Below, piece after piece: positions 23,919 to 34,425 of a stretch of 64,000 nucleotides of DNA. The notes beneath the pieces are model-generated. The model worked only from the letters and a program-made list of their open reading frames with translations. It ran no database searches and was not told where the DNA came from. This DNA is from Inonotus obliquus (taxonomy: Eukaryota > Basidiomycota > Agaricomycetes > Hymenochaetales > Hymenochaetaceae): NCBI GenBank assembly GCA_032164295.1, contig JAJHTX010000007.1, positions 2,144,501 through 2,208,500 of the forward strand, read 5' to 3'. Position 1 is the stretch's first letter. Each line of letters begins with the position of its first letter. Both the position numbers and the translations under genes were made by a program.

Positions 23919-24001
23919 TTCTTTTCAAGCGCTAACTAGCCCTCCTAATATTCTTTCCCTCGAAACCCCCAATCCTCCATACTCCTCCCCCGTTCAAGCA
24001 A

Positions 24002-25237
24002 TCAAACCCACTCCTTCGGATTCTTCAAAACTTCCACAAGTTTCCCCTCCTCACTATTCTCCTCAACTCCCATCTCACTCCTATACTCCCACCTAGCCAA
24101 CGCCGGAAGACTCATCAATATACTTTCAATCCTAGCTCCAGGAGTCATCAAACCAAATTTCGTCCCTCTATCATGAACCAGATTAAACTCCACATATCGA
24201 CCTCGTCGGAGGAGTTGCCAGTGACGCATTTTTGGTGTGTAGGGAACGGCTTTTCGTAAGGTGAGGATGGGGATGTAGGAGGGGTTAAAGGCGTCTCCGC
24301 AGGATTTGACGAATGAGAATATCCCTTCGAGAGTTGTAGGTCTAGCACCTTCCACATCCACCTTTCCTTCCCCAACTCCATCACCACTAAGTTCCGCTAA
24401 TCGTTTATGAGGAGAATCACATAAATCATCAAAGAAAATTCCCCCGATCCCCCGTGCCTCTCCACGATGAGTTATAAAAAAGTACTCATCACACCATTTT
24501 TTGAATGATGGGTAGAGTATTGGACCGTGTGGATCACAAGCAGATTTAAGAGTTTGATGAAAATGGTTGGCGTCGGATGGGAAAAGGTAGGATGGTGTTA
24601 GGTCTGCTCCTCCTCCGAACCACCATGCGAGAGGTTTTTGGGTGAGGGGGATTCCGGTTAGCGTTCCGGAAGCTTGGGATGATTCGAGGATTTGAGATGC
24701 GACTGTTGGTGGTGCGTCCGCCGTCGTTGTCGCTGTTGCTGTAGAGGTCGAAGTAGGAGGAGAAGCGGGTTCGGGTTCGCTAAGTTCGAAATACCGATAG
24801 TTACAATGAACAGTCGGCGCATTTGGGTTCCGTGGATGTATAACGAGCGAAAGTCCGGCAGCAAAGAACGGAAACCTCTTCTTCTCCAATTCAGGATCAT
24901 TAGGATCAAAAACCCTCAACGCAGCATGATCAGCACGCATTTGGCGTACAGCTGTTGAAGGCAGAGTTCCATGTATAATACTAACGTTGACTCCTCCTTT
25001 TTCTAATACCGTCGTATCTTGTCCAGCTTTCTCGAATTCTTCATCGGTAGAGGGAGAGGATGAAGGAGGGAAGACGCATGAGATACCGTATCCCCCTTGG
25101 TCTCGAGCCCATTCATCACGTTTGAAGGGAGGAGCTGTTGGATCGATTGACTCGAGTGCGGTTACGATACGGTTTTGGAGGTCGAGGACATATTCGGCCA
25201 TACGTTCACGCATGGAACGTTCGTCGGGCACGGACAT
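24002..25237 (-). CDS. HEM13: oxygen-dependent coproporphyrinogen III oxidase
   Basis: Heme synthesis: oxidative decarboxylation of coproporphyrinogen III to protoporphyrinogen IX. It is a single uninterrupted frame of 411 residues, longer than the usual 300-330 because of low-complexity inserts (a Ser/Thr-rich stretch near residue 180 and acidic linkers). Diagnostic blocks are all present: GGVNVSIIHGTLP, FFAAGLSLVIHPRNP, PTVHCNYRYFE, WWFGGGADLTPSYLF, FITHRGEARGIGGIFFDDL, RRGRYVEFNLVHDRGTKFGL and the C-terminal LPALARWEYR. The open frame extends upstream of 25,237 without an ATG, so MSVPDERS is taken as the start. It is convergent with the MFS gene 195 bp away. Confidence 0.95.
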   Translation of the reverse strand: MSVPDERSMRERMAEYVLDLQNRIVTALESIDPTAPPFKRDEWARDQGGYGISCVFPPSSSPSTDEEFEKAGQDTTVLEKGGVNVSIIHGTLPSTAVRQMRADHAALRVFDPNDPELEKKRFPFFAAGLSLVIHPRNPNAPTVHCNYRYFELSEPEPASPPTSTSTATATTTADAPPTVASQILESSQASGTLTGIPLTQKPLAWWFGGGADLTPSYLFPSDANHFHQTLKSACDPHGPILYPSFKKWCDEYFFITHRGEARGIGGIFFDDLCDSPHKRLAELSGDGVGEGKVDVEGARPTTLEGIFSFVKSCGDAFNPSYIPILTLRKAVPYTPKMRHWQLLRRGRYVEFNLVHDRGTKFGLMTPGARIESILMSLPALARWEYRSEMGVEENSEEGKLVEVLKNPKEWV

Positions 25238-25687
25238 TTCGTTTTTATTTCTACTCGAAGGAATGAACAATGGGGTTAGTTCTGAGAGAGGGAGGTGAGG
25301 GAGGTGTATGCGCCATGCATCATTACATGCACTTACCTTTCGACCAGATCACTTCGACAGGAAAGGATGTACGATCACCGACTCTTCATGAAGACGTCGT
25401 CGGGGTGAGAGGCTCAAGCAGGCTCTTATTCCAAGAGACTCTCTTTATGTAAATACGAAATAAAAGATAAACGCTCCAAGTCTGGTGATATCAGTGTACT
25501 TGTTCCGAAGGTCGGCGACGCGCGCTTTGCTATATCACTCGTTCCGGACGACCCGCAAGTGGCTGGTGATCGATCCGAGTGCGATAGGTGATGGTAAGAG
25601 TAAGAGCAACGAAAGGACACGCCCCGTGAGAAGTACAAGTAACCAAATCTATAAATACTATGCGCATACATCCAATATATTTTATAT
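25238..25687. other. intergenic HEM13 promoter / TRP4 3' region
   Basis: 450 bp between two minus-strand genes. It should contain the HEM13 promoter and the TRP4 terminator. No motif was recognised. Confidence 0.4.
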
Positions 25688-26867
25688 CTAATTCTTAGTC
25701 GTGGCAGCCTCAGCAGCCGCCCTCTCTCCCTCCGCCTTAAACGTCAATAGTGCTTCCCATGCTTTCCCACTAACAATACTCTCTCTAGCCTTCTTCGCAC
25801 CATCCTTGTAATCCTCTGCGACGCCCGCAACGACCAACAGCGCTGATGCATTCAGCAGCACGAACTCAAGCACCGGCTCTAGTTCTTTCGGAATCGCATC
25901 CCCGCTTGTAAGAAGTGTCTTGAAAGCAGCAGAATTTTCTTCAGGTGTTCCACCCGCAACGTGAGTAAGCGGATGAACACTCAGACCGAATTGAGAAGGA
26001 TGAAGTATCGCCTGTGTAATCTTCCCATCCTTCAGCTCCCACGCAAACGTCTCACCCGCACAACTGATCTCATCCAAATGTTCCTTCCCACAGACTACTA
26101 ACGCCCTGTCCACACCACTATCTCTCAGGCTCATCGCGAAGGGTTCGCCGAGAGCCGGATCTGCTACACCGAGTACCATCCCGTGTGGGAATGCCGGGTT
26201 GATAAGCGGACCCAGTACATTGAACATCGTACGGAAGGGTAGAGCTTTGCGGTAGGGTGCTATATTTGCCAGTGCCGGATGGTAGTGTGGAGCTAGGATG
26301 AATGCGAAAGGGACTCGGCGTATATGCATGGGTGTCGAGGGTGTCGGGGGCGTGAAGAGGCAGCCAAGAGATTGTAAGAGGTCAGCGGAGCCTGAGCTAG
26401 ACGTCGATGCTCGACTTCCGTGCTGTTAGGGTAAATAATCGATCATGCCCATTAGACTTTGAATTCTTCAATACGTGAATTATTCTCAAGGAGTGACGGA
26501 CCTTGCACACACGCGCTCCAGCACCAGCAGCAACGATCGCAGCCGTCGTGCTCACATTAAACGTATTATGTCCATCCCCACCCGTCCCAACAATATCTAC
26601 AACAAATTCTTCGTCTCGTCCTTCAATATCCACCTTGAGCGCTCTTTCTCTCAAAGCCTTTGCAGCAGCAAGAAGCATTTCAGGTCTTCTTTCGATACGC
26701 GAAAGGTGCAATGCTGCGAGGAAAGCACCGATTTGTACGGGTGCGACGCATGAGGGTGTGAAGAGATGGTTTAGAGCGGAGGTGAGGTCGGATGTTGTGA
26801 AGTATTCTGGTGTAGAGACTAGTTTAGCGAGGAGGGATTTAAACGTCTCTGGCGAAAGGTCGGACAT
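25688..26867 (-). CDS. TRP4: anthranilate phosphoribosyltransferase
   Basis: Second step of tryptophan synthesis: joins anthranilate to PRPP. Two exons: 26,867-26,502 and 26,422-25,688, with an 79-bp GT..AG intron in phase 0. Exon 1 starts [17 protein letters not shown] and carries the PRPP-binding glycine motif [18 protein letters not shown]. Exon 2 starts [20 protein letters not shown], the substrate-site block, and continues with [17 protein letters not shown]. Total about 366 residues. The open frame beyond 26,867 has no ATG. It matters for the whole right half of the window: degenerate copies of its exon-1 region recur seven times in the F-box array, always in antisense to the F-box genes. 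Confidence 0.95.
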
Positions 26868-27405
26868 CGTGCGCAACAACGCTCGCGTTGTGGAATGAGA
26901 ATACAAGCGACTGGGTAGATCGTGGATGTCGAAGGAAGAGTAAAATTGACTCGTTGAACTTGGTGGGTATCGAGGTGATACTCCGACTCTTGAGACCCTT
27001 CGTGGATGGGTTCGTCTCTAGGTGATTATAAGGGCTTTGATTTTGATGCATAGCTTGTACATAGCTCCGGTGTTGATGGACATCGTTGCAAGTGATGAAC
27101 GATTTGGTCCGTTGAGATCGAGTCGTGCTGTTTTTTTGTGTTGCCGAGCCAAGCTTAGACGAACCGGCCCTGAAGCGATTCTCATCCACTTAGTTCGTTC
27201 AGCCTGCACGACGCCCGTTGAACATACACTGCGTAGTATGTACATTACTTCGCGACGGACGACAAGCAACGGTGTAAACGCACTGTTCTGCGTTTGTCTC
27301 GTTTGCTTTCATCTAATGGACGCCGCGAGACATGCAAAGTGACTGTTGCGACAATACCTGTTCCTTAACATTGTTTCAATCCCTCCTCAACGATTCTTCA
27401 CGTCC
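26868..27405. other. divergent region TRP4 / F-box A, source of the array flank
   Basis: 538 bp between divergent start codons. It includes the block ACCGGCCCTGAAGCGA at 27,163-27,178, which recurs at 30,691, 32,625, 34,231, 42,885, 47,281 and 50,052. A GAGACCCTTCGTG block near 26,991 also recurs, for example near 34,131. This is the probable original of the repeated flank. Confidence 0.7.
26947..26952 (+). promoter_or_regulatory. possible CPC1/GCN4 site upstream of TRP4
   Basis: TGACTC, the core of the general amino-acid-control site TGACTCA, lies 80 bp before the TRP4 ATG. Known for many fungal TRP genes; here it is one short match and could be chance. Confidence 0.3.
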
Positions 27406-28529
27406 ATGCCAATGTTTGATGATATTGATCTAGAACGTTTGCTTGAGGCACCCGAATGGACTGACGCGCACGAGTGCTTTCAAGAGAAGCATGAACGTGG
27501 GTGCAAAAATATTCGGAATCGCGACTTAACTTGCTAATATGATTAACAGAGAGGAAGCCGTATGAAGTCTTGTATAGGGACGGTGATGTCCCATTCTGGC
27601 TGTACGCTCGGACATGTATAGAAGAAGAGGTAGATTACCGAAGAGATCGAAATCAGCAGGAAACGGACTCGGCAAACTCTGCTCAGCCTTCGGTCAACCG
27701 ACTCCCTCGGATCATCCTTGCACGCATTCTCGCCCACCTAAGAGACAGCTTGATGTCCGACGACTCGATGTCTGGGCCTAGCAATGACCGTAGTCATATT
27801 GGAAACCCCTACTCGTGGCTATACGTGACACTCGTCTGTCGCCACTGGCGAAACACCGCGTATTGTTCCCCTTCACTTTGGACCTGGATTAATCTTCCTT
27901 ATGAATACGACCGCGAAGTTCTCCGATCGTTGCTGATTCTTTCGAACAAGGAATCTCTTCGTGTCATTTGGGATACCTCCGCTGCCAGTGCGGATGGAGG
28001 TGCTTCTACTTGCTCCGTTCATGAAGTCGGAGAACTTGCTATCATGTTGGACCTGGTGTTGGACGAACGGGTGCGGATAGAAGTGCTATCCATGAACCTG
28101 TCAGCTACCAAGTTTGTAAAGATTGTTCCTTGGAAGGGGTTTTCTTCTCGTCCTCCTTGGCTCTCTCTCACAAGATTAGTCCTGAGAGGTCCCAACGACA
28201 GCGAGGTCAAGGCGAAGAACAAGCAACAATCCCGGGTCATTCCACCTCTATCCGAAGCGATTTTTCCACAGTTGCGAGAACTGATACTAGACGGGATGCA
28301 TCCTGAATGGAATGGAACTTGTTTGCCCGCGCTGGGTCGATTGGAGATCAGTAACATTGATTCTGCCATCGGAAGATCTGGGAATGCTGCTAGGTGCCCT
28401 GTATCTGGTGTTGCGGTCTGTTCAGAGCCGTACTTTGATCAGTTTCTGGAACAGTGCACGGAACTTCGGCTGTTGAGAGTCGGTGATACAAATTCAATGC
28501 ATTATGGAACGGATCTTGCGAAGTCCTAG
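27406..28529 (+). CDS. F-box protein, type A
   Basis: Probable substrate-recognition subunit of an SCF ubiquitin ligase. Exon 1 is 27,406-27,496 (MPMFDDIDLERLLEAPEW), exon 2 is 27,550-28,529 (RKPYEVLYRDGDVPFW), 356 residues. The F-box lies near residues 85-140: LPRIILARILAHLRD, then WLYVTLVCRHWRNTAYCSPS and LWTWINLP. The rest is LRR-like (LSLTRLVLRGPN, FPQLRELILDGMHPEW). It is the only readable type-A copy; decayed ones lie at 47.4, 51.4 and 57.8 kb. It may be shortened: after the stop, an open frame at 28,569-28,859 (YYTAPGGVNGFSPRRIEYRF) is also kept in the decayed copies and could be a lost C-terminal part. Confidence 0.75.
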
Positions 28530-28954
28530 CATGGGACAAAATATCGAAGCGATTATCATGACCGAACGATGCATTACAGTAATGAAAAGACTGTAACGAT
28601 TAGGACTGGTTCACGGGAAAGACGGGATGCACTTTGGGCGAAGCCACCAAGGACTCGGTATTATACAGCTCCTGGTGGCGTGAATGGATTCTCGCCCAGG
28701 CGTATTGAGTATCGATTCAATCTCCGAATGAAGTACTGGGACATGACTCACATTCGAGTCAGATCGATCAAGAGAGTAGTACTTATTCCTCAACATCCAC
28801 GACCTCCAAGACCACTTGAGAGCTCAGTCCCCAACAGTCCATCATACTACTTCCTGTGAGCAGACTCCGTGCGTTTCTGTATTTGTAATGACCGAACATA
28901 CATGTAAGTATGATAGCTCTCCTGTCTCTAGCAGTTCTATTCTAACGAGTCCGT
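28530..28954 (+). other. former F-box A 3' part and leader of F-box B1
   Basis: Contains the open frame mentioned under F-box A, then a leader block (CCATCATACTACTTCCTGTG ... CTAACGAGTCCG) that also precedes the type-B copies at 48.3 and 52.4 kb and survives alone at 34.3 kb. Confidence 0.5.
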
Positions 28955-30415
28955 ATGGCAGATATAGCGCCTCAATCGGGGGCGGAAACAGCATCAACCC
29001 ACAAGTGGAGTCTTCGCAAGCATTGGGTTCTGTTTCGGAAGTGTCGCAAGCTCTTGACACTCAAGTCTATTTCGACGCCGCTACCATGCTACTTTGCAAA
29101 TGTACCAGTGGAGATACTGATTCCCATCCTCTTGCACGTTGTCGATGGGAGCAACAAGACCCTATTTGCGGTTTGCGGAGTTTGTCGGCAATGGCGAGAG
29201 ATCCTGTTCGATGTTCCGCATGTATGGAAGAACCTCGATTTGACGGTAGATTCGTACTGGACATCGGATAAGGTGGATGCGTGGTTGAGGCGTGCCAATG
29301 GATCACTTTCGAGGCTATACCTTGGTGGACAGTGCAAGGTTCTGACGGAGGACAGCTTATACAAACGCATCCCGTGGTCAACGCTTCGAGAGCTGTATAT
29401 TGTCAATTGGGAGTTTTCGGAGAAGAAGTACTTTCTGCAGGAAATTGCGGGTCAACTACAGGTGAAGATCATCGAACTTGAATCCGGAACTTACAATTTT
29501 CTAACCTTCCTCGGAATGATGAAAACGGAACAGCTGCGGAGCTTCGCCTGCAGAGTTCGGCGTCTTAACCTCGAGCTTCCACTAGACAATGTCGCATCTT
29601 CATCGTTGACTAACCTCGAATTATCGGGCAGTTTCTCGACTTCAAGACTCCTAGTTCTCTTGGATCGAAATCCAATGATCGTAAGGATAGTTCTTCGAGG
29701 AGGAGATGAATGGCCAGCGGACCTCCAGGACCCCGTCATAGGTGCTGGAAGCATAGAGCTTGCGCATCTCACGCATCTCGAGCTGTCCAATTGCAGCAGA
29801 GAAAATATAATCCTCAGGGCCATTCGTTTCCCGAATATCAGAACTCTCAGTCTGATTGACCTCAGACGGTCGTGCAAAGGCATGATGGCGATCCATCAGG
29901 CGCCGCATCTTGAGGTACTTGAATACGAAAATACCGCTTACGACCATCGAGACCTTATTTCATTCCTTCGACATGCACCCGCTCTGGAAATTCTGTCCAT
30001 TCGAAGTTATGAGTTTCGAGGTTATGAATGGAATGTGGATCAAGTGATCCAAGCTCTGGCGGAATTGATCCCTCAAGGGTCTGTTACGACGCCAGATGCA
30101 GTTGGGACACTCTGTTGTCCGCGATTACAGAAAGTCGATATTCGCAAGCTTCACAACCTGTCCGCGAGTTCGCTTCTCAAGCTCGTGCGTTCACGTCTCA
30201 ACGGCGTAGGCAATGGCCGAATTTCGCTACTTTATTTGGACGATCTGTACTCATACGAAGGAACCCGTTTTTCCCTCTCGGAGCAGGACGTGGAGTGGTT
30301 ACGGGCTAATGTACCTGACTTTTTGTACGCGGGAATTATGAAAAGTGTCGATGGCGAGGATTATATTAGTGGCAGGCAGTGGGATAAATTTGAAGGTGTC
30401 GAGATATACTGGTAG
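28955..30415 (+). CDS. F-box protein, type B, copy 1
   Basis: Intact single-exon F-box/LRR-like protein of 486 residues, likely an SCF adaptor. The F-box spans about residues 48-95 (VPVEILIPILLHVVDG, VCGVCRQWREILFDVPHVW). The family-specific WTSDKVDAWLRRANGSLSRL and YKRIPWSTLRELYI follow, then LRR-like repeats (SSLTNLELSG, ELAHLTHLELSN, FPNIRTLSLI). The C-terminal family signature is FSLSEQDVEWLRANVPDF, with a 25-residue extension ending VEIYW that other copies lack. Residues about 15-40 (THKWSLRKHWVLFRKCRK) are read from the same DNA as in copies 2 and 6 but in another frame, bounded by compensating indels. Confidence 0.8.
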   Translation: MADIAPQSGAETASTHKWSLRKHWVLFRKCRKLLTLKSISTPLPCYFANVPVEILIPILLHVVDGSNKTLFAVCGVCRQWREILFDVPHVWKNLDLTVDSYWTSDKVDAWLRRANGSLSRLYLGGQCKVLTEDSLYKRIPWSTLRELYIVNWEFSEKKYFLQEIAGQLQVKIIELESGTYNFLTFLGMMKTEQLRSFACRVRRLNLELPLDNVASSSLTNLELSGSFSTSRLLVLLDRNPMIVRIVLRGGDEWPADLQDPVIGAGSIELAHLTHLELSNCSRENIILRAIRFPNIRTLSLIDLRRSCKGMMAIHQAPHLEVLEYENTAYDHRDLISFLRHAPALEILSIRSYEFRGYEWNVDQVIQALAELIPQGSVTTPDAVGTLCCPRLQKVDIRKLHNLSASSLLKLVRSRLNGVGNGRISLLYLDDLYSYEGTRFSLSEQDVEWLRANVPDFLYAGIMKSVDGEDYISGRQWDKFEGVEIYW

Positions 30416-30460
30416 TTACTTGTCGTTCACTTTCCTATACTCTACATTTAACATATCATG

Positions 30461-30705
30461 CGATAGCTTACGATCTCACATTAAATGTATCATGTCCGTT
30501 CCACCCGAGATAGTTGAGAGAGGAGGTGAGGTTGTGAAGTACGTACTCTGGTGGAGGGATTACTTTGCGAGTGATCTGACAGTAATATTGATTAAATAGG
30601 CTATATGATGCTCCTACCGTAGAAGCTCTACAAAAATTCAAAGTGAAGATTATTGAAAATGACGAATAATGTTTGGCAAGATGATGCGGGCCGGCCCTGA
30701 AGCGA
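30461..30705 (-). repeat. antisense TRP4 exon-1 fragment 1 plus shared flank
   Basis: Downstream of F-box B1. It resembles TRP4 exon 1 read on the + strand (CATTAAATGTATCATGTCC against CATTAAACGTATTATGTCC), then GAGAGAGGAGGTGAGGTTGT after a deletion of about 180 bp. It ends in the CCGGCCCTGAAGCGA block at 30,691. Confidence 0.75.
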
Positions 30706-30922
30706 TTCTGTGTCAGTTAAGACGACAGCACTTCTTCCGACGTCCTCCAACACCTAGAAATCAGTCTCTTAACGGTTGAAAGATCCATCATACTACTTCT
30801 TTTGTAAGCAGATGTCGTTCGTTTATATATCTGTAGCGGTCGAATACTTAAGTGTAATCTCTAGCGTTTGTATTCTAACGAGTCCATATTGCACACGCAG
30901 CGGACGAGGAGACAGAAACGGC

Positions 30923-32266
30923 ATGGACGCAAAAGTGGAAACTTCACCAATATTGCGACCAGTTTCGGAAGCTTCGTGGGCCCTAGACACACTCGAGTCT
31001 ATTTCGACGTCATCACCATGTTTCATCGCAGGTGTACCAGTCGAGGTACTGATTCTCATCCTATCCCACGCTGTTAGTGGGAGCAACAAGACACTGCTTA
31101 CGCTTTGCGGAGTGTGTCGGCGATGGCGAGAGATCCTGTTCAATGTTCCGCATGTATGGAAGAATCTCATTTTGACGGGAAATTCGTATTGGACTCCAGA
31201 TAAAGTGGATGCATGGTTGAAACGTGCTAGGGGATCACTCTCGAGGATATACCTTCGCGGAGAGTGCAAGGTTCTGACGGAGGACGACTTATACAAACGT
31301 ATTCCGTGGTCATCTCTTCGGGAGCTGTGTGTTATCAATTGTAAATGGACTCATCGTGACTACTTTCTGCCGGAGATCGCGAGCCAACTCCAAATTGAGA
31401 GTTTCGTACTCTCAGAAGACGTTTTACTTTTTCCGTCCTTTCTCGGAAGGGGGAAGACGGAACGGCTGCGGAGCCTTGTCTGCAAAGTAACGCATGGTGG
31501 ACCGCCGTTGGCGAATATCGCATCTTCATCGTTGACTCGACTCGAACTGTCGGGATATTATGCGATTTCGGAGCTCCTCGTTCTCTTGGGTCGCAATCCA
31601 ATGATCGAAAGGATGGTTCTCGCGGTGTCTAGTCTTTCTCCTGAGGGCAAACCAATCATAGGTGCTAGCAGTATAGAGCTTATGCATCTTACGCATCTCG
31701 AGCTATGCAACTGCTACAGGATGGATACAATCCTCAGGGAAATTCATTTCCCAAATGTCAGAACTCTCATTCTGGGTTACAGCGTCAATAGCTCATGCAT
31801 GAATATCATTGCGACCCGTTGGATGCCGCATCTTGAGGAATTCGAACTCGCAAATACTTCCTACGACCATCGGGACCTTATTCCATTCCTTCGAAATGCG
31901 CTCGCTCTGAAAACTCTGTCCATTCTCAGCTATGCAGTAAAAAAGAAGGAGGACCTGGTGATCCAGGCTCTGGCGGAAGTACTCTCTCAAGAGTCTATTA
32001 CGACGCCGGGTTCAGTTGGGATGCTCTGCTGTCCTCGATTGCAGGAAGTAGAGCTTCACGCGCAGTACAGCTTGTCTGCGAGTTTGATCCTCGAACTCGT
32101 GCGTACACGTCTCAACGGTGTGAGCAATACCCGAATTTCGCGACTTTATTTGTACGAATTGCCTCCAAATGGTAGTGGCGCCCGTTTTTCCCTCTCGGAG
32201 CAGGACATGGAGTGGTTACGTTCTAATGTACCTGACTTTCAGTATGAACGATCGAGATACGCGTAA
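30923..32266 (+). CDS. F-box protein, type B, copy 2
   Basis: 447 residues from the ATG at 30,923; an in-frame ATG at 30,812 is possible but reads leader-like sequence. The F-box is at about residues 38-85: VPVEVLILILSHAVSG, LCGVCRRWREILFNVPHVW. Then come WTPDKVDAWLKRARGSLSRI, LRR-like blocks (SSLTRLELSG, ELMHLTHLELCN, FPNVRTLILG) and the C-terminal FSLSEQDMEWLRSNVPDFQY. It keeps the original N-terminal frame (DAKVETSPILRPVSEASWAL) that copies 1 and 5 have changed. No frameshift or stop is visible, so it is probably functional. Confidence 0.8.
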   Translation: MDAKVETSPILRPVSEASWALDTLESISTSSPCFIAGVPVEVLILILSHAVSGSNKTLLTLCGVCRRWREILFNVPHVWKNLILTGNSYWTPDKVDAWLKRARGSLSRIYLRGECKVLTEDDLYKRIPWSSLRELCVINCKWTHRDYFLPEIASQLQIESFVLSEDVLLFPSFLGRGKTERLRSLVCKVTHGGPPLANIASSSLTRLELSGYYAISELLVLLGRNPMIERMVLAVSSLSPEGKPIIGASSIELMHLTHLELCNCYRMDTILREIHFPNVRTLILGYSVNSSCMNIIATRWMPHLEEFELANTSYDHRDLIPFLRNALALKTLSILSYAVKKKEDLVIQALAEVLSQESITTPGSVGMLCCPRLQEVELHAQYSLSASLILELVRTRLNGVSNTRISRLYLYELPPNGSGARFSLSEQDMEWLRSNVPDFQYERSRYA

Positions 32267-32380
32267 AGTGTTGATGGCGGGATTTCGTAGGGGGTGAATT
32301 TGAGTTTTCTGTAGGTAGTATGTACAAGCACATCACTCGCTGTTCGTTTGCTTTCTAATAGTCTACATGTAATATATCCA

Positions 32381-32640
32381 TGCGATGGCTGTCGTGCTTA
32401 CATTATGCCTATCATGTCCATCTCCACCCGAGATAGTGTTGAGAGAGGAGCTGAGGTTGTGAGGTACGTATTCTGGTATAATATGTAGTTGGTGACGAGG
32501 GGTAATTTGAACGTGTTATTGATAAGATAGGGTGCCAATGATGCTCCGAATCTAGAGGTTTAGGAACAACTTGTACAGCAGAGCAAAGTAACAAGGTAAC
32601 AAGGTCTTTTCTGAGATGCCACGAACCGGCCCTGAAGCGA
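32381..32640 (-). repeat. antisense TRP4 exon-1 fragment 2 plus shared flank
   Basis: CATTATGCCTATCATGTCCA followed by CTCCACCCGAGATAG and GAGAGAGGAGCTGAGGTTGT, ending in ACCGGCCCTGAAGCGA at 32,625-32,640. Confidence 0.75.
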
Positions 32641-32739
32641 TTTGCGTGCACTCTACACTACTTACACAACGTACACTTCGCGAAACATGCAAATTGACCA
32701 CCTTTTCCTTGCCATCACTCCACCGTCCTTTAACGAGTT

Positions 32740-33902
32740 TTCACGTACACGCCAACATGTGATTATATCGATGTAGAACGTTTGCTAGATGTGCCCGAAT
32801 GGACTGATGCACACGAGACCAGCAAGAAGGCACTGCTTACGCTTTGTAGAGTTTGTTGCCAATGGCGAGAGATCCTGTTCGATGTTCCGCATGTAGAGGA
32901 ACCTCGTCTTGACGGGGAAATTGTATTGGACACCGGATAAAGTGGACGCGTGGTTGGGACGTACCGGGGGATCACTCTATAGGCTATACCTCGGCGAGGG
33001 TTGCAGGGCTCTAACGGAGGTGGTCAACACTCCGAGAGCTGATAGGGAAAATTGGCATCAGAAGGACTACTTTCTGCCGGAAATCGCGAGTCAACTTTAG
33101 GTTGAGAGTCTCGTCTCGAACTATCGGGCTCATTTCCGTCCTTTCTCAGGAGGATGAAAATGGAACGATTGCGGAACTTTGGTTTGCAAAGAATCGTTTG
33201 CTCAACTGCCCTTAGAAGAAGTCGCGTGTTCATCGTTGACTAAACTCGAGTTGTCAGGAATTTTCGCGAGTTCGGAGCTCCTCGTTCTCTTGGATCGAAA
33301 CCCAATGATCGAAAGGATGGCTCTAGCAGATGCACGAACCGCGGTCGGGGAGGAACCTGTCGCAGGTGCTGGCAGTATAGAGCTTGCGCCTCTCACGCAT
33401 CTCGAGCTGTCCGATTGCAGCAGAGCAGATAAATCCTCAGGGCCATTCGTTTCCCAAAGGTCAAAACTCTCATTCTGAATTACGTCGGAGGAAACTCATG
33501 CATGAATATAATGGCGACCCATCGGGACCTTATTCCATTCCTTCGAAATACGCTCGCTCTGAAAATTCTGTCCTTTCGAAATTGTCATGAGATAGAGAAG
33601 GAGGACCTAGTGATCCAAGCTCTGGCGGAAGTGATCCCTCAGAGTCTATTACGACGCCGGGTTCAGTTGGGATGCTCTGCTGTCCGTGATTACAGGAAGT
33701 CGAGCTTCAGGTGCGTTACAACTTGTCCGCGAGTTCGCCCCTCGGACTCGTGCGTTCACGTCTCAACGGCAATAGTCAAATTTCGCGACTTTATTTGGAC
33801 GATTCAACTATTCTGCCTCTTCACGATGACACCCATGTTTCTCTCTCAGAGCAGGATGTGGAGTGGTTACGAACTAGTGTACCTGACTTTCGGTACGAGT
33901 GA
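32740..33902 (+). pseudogene. chimeric F-box pseudogene (A exon fused to B body)
   Basis: 32,740-32,815 resembles the first exon of F-box A (ACGCCAACATGTGATTATAT, CCCGAATGGACTGATGC). At 32,816 it joins a type-B body inside the F-box (ACACTGCTTACGC-like, then TTTGTTGCCAATGGCGAGAG). The type-B frame then breaks repeatedly: fragments TGKLYWTPDKVDAWLGR, YFLPEIASQL followed by a stop, ACSSLTKLELSGIFASSELL and FVSLSEQDVEWLRTSV-like lie in different frames. A deletion joined two neighbouring genes and the product decayed. Confidence 0.8.
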
Positions 33903-34000
33903 TATACGTGGAAAAGTGTTCGTGAGGGCAGGAAAAGTGTTCTGCAGGCAGTACATGCGCATTACTCGCTGTTCGCTTTCCGATGCTGTGCATCTAATGT

Positions 34001-34246
34001 ATCATGCGATGGCTGTCGCGTTCACAACAAGCGTATCAGAGAGGAGGTCAGTTTGTGAAGTGCGTACTCGGATTAGTTGGCGGGTTTAAAAGTGGTTTTG
34101 ATGAAATGAGTCGCCAATGATGCGACGGTAGAGACCCTTCGTGAATGAATGGGACAATCTCAAATTGATGAACAGCTTCCAGCCTGAGCAGCGAAATGGT
34201 GTGGTCTTTCGGTTGTGAGAGTTGATGTGGACCGGCCCTGAAGCGA
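34001..34246 (-). repeat. antisense TRP4 exon-1 fragment 3 plus shared flank
   Basis: Follows the pseudogene. It keeps the GAGAGGAGGTCAGTTTGTGA block and also the TRP4 upstream part (GAGACCCTTCGTGAATG), ending in ACCGGCCCTGAAGCGA at 34,231. Confidence 0.75.
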
Positions 34247-34289
34247 CTCTGAGACATCACTTATTTTTCCTTCTCAAACTCAAACTAAA

Positions 34290-34425
34290 GGTCATCCATC
34301 CATCATACACTTCCTGTGAGCAGCCTCGTTTCTGTATCTGAAGTGACCGAATACTGATATAAGTTGGATGTTTATTTTTTCTAGCGTTTCTATTCTATCG
34401 ATTCCGCATCGCACGCACAGCGTCT
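34290..34425 (+). repeat. orphan F-box B leader
   Basis: CCATCATACACTTCCTGTGAGC and the following bases match the leader before F-box B1, but the coding region is gone; the sequence switches to the unknown minus-strand locus. Confidence 0.6.
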
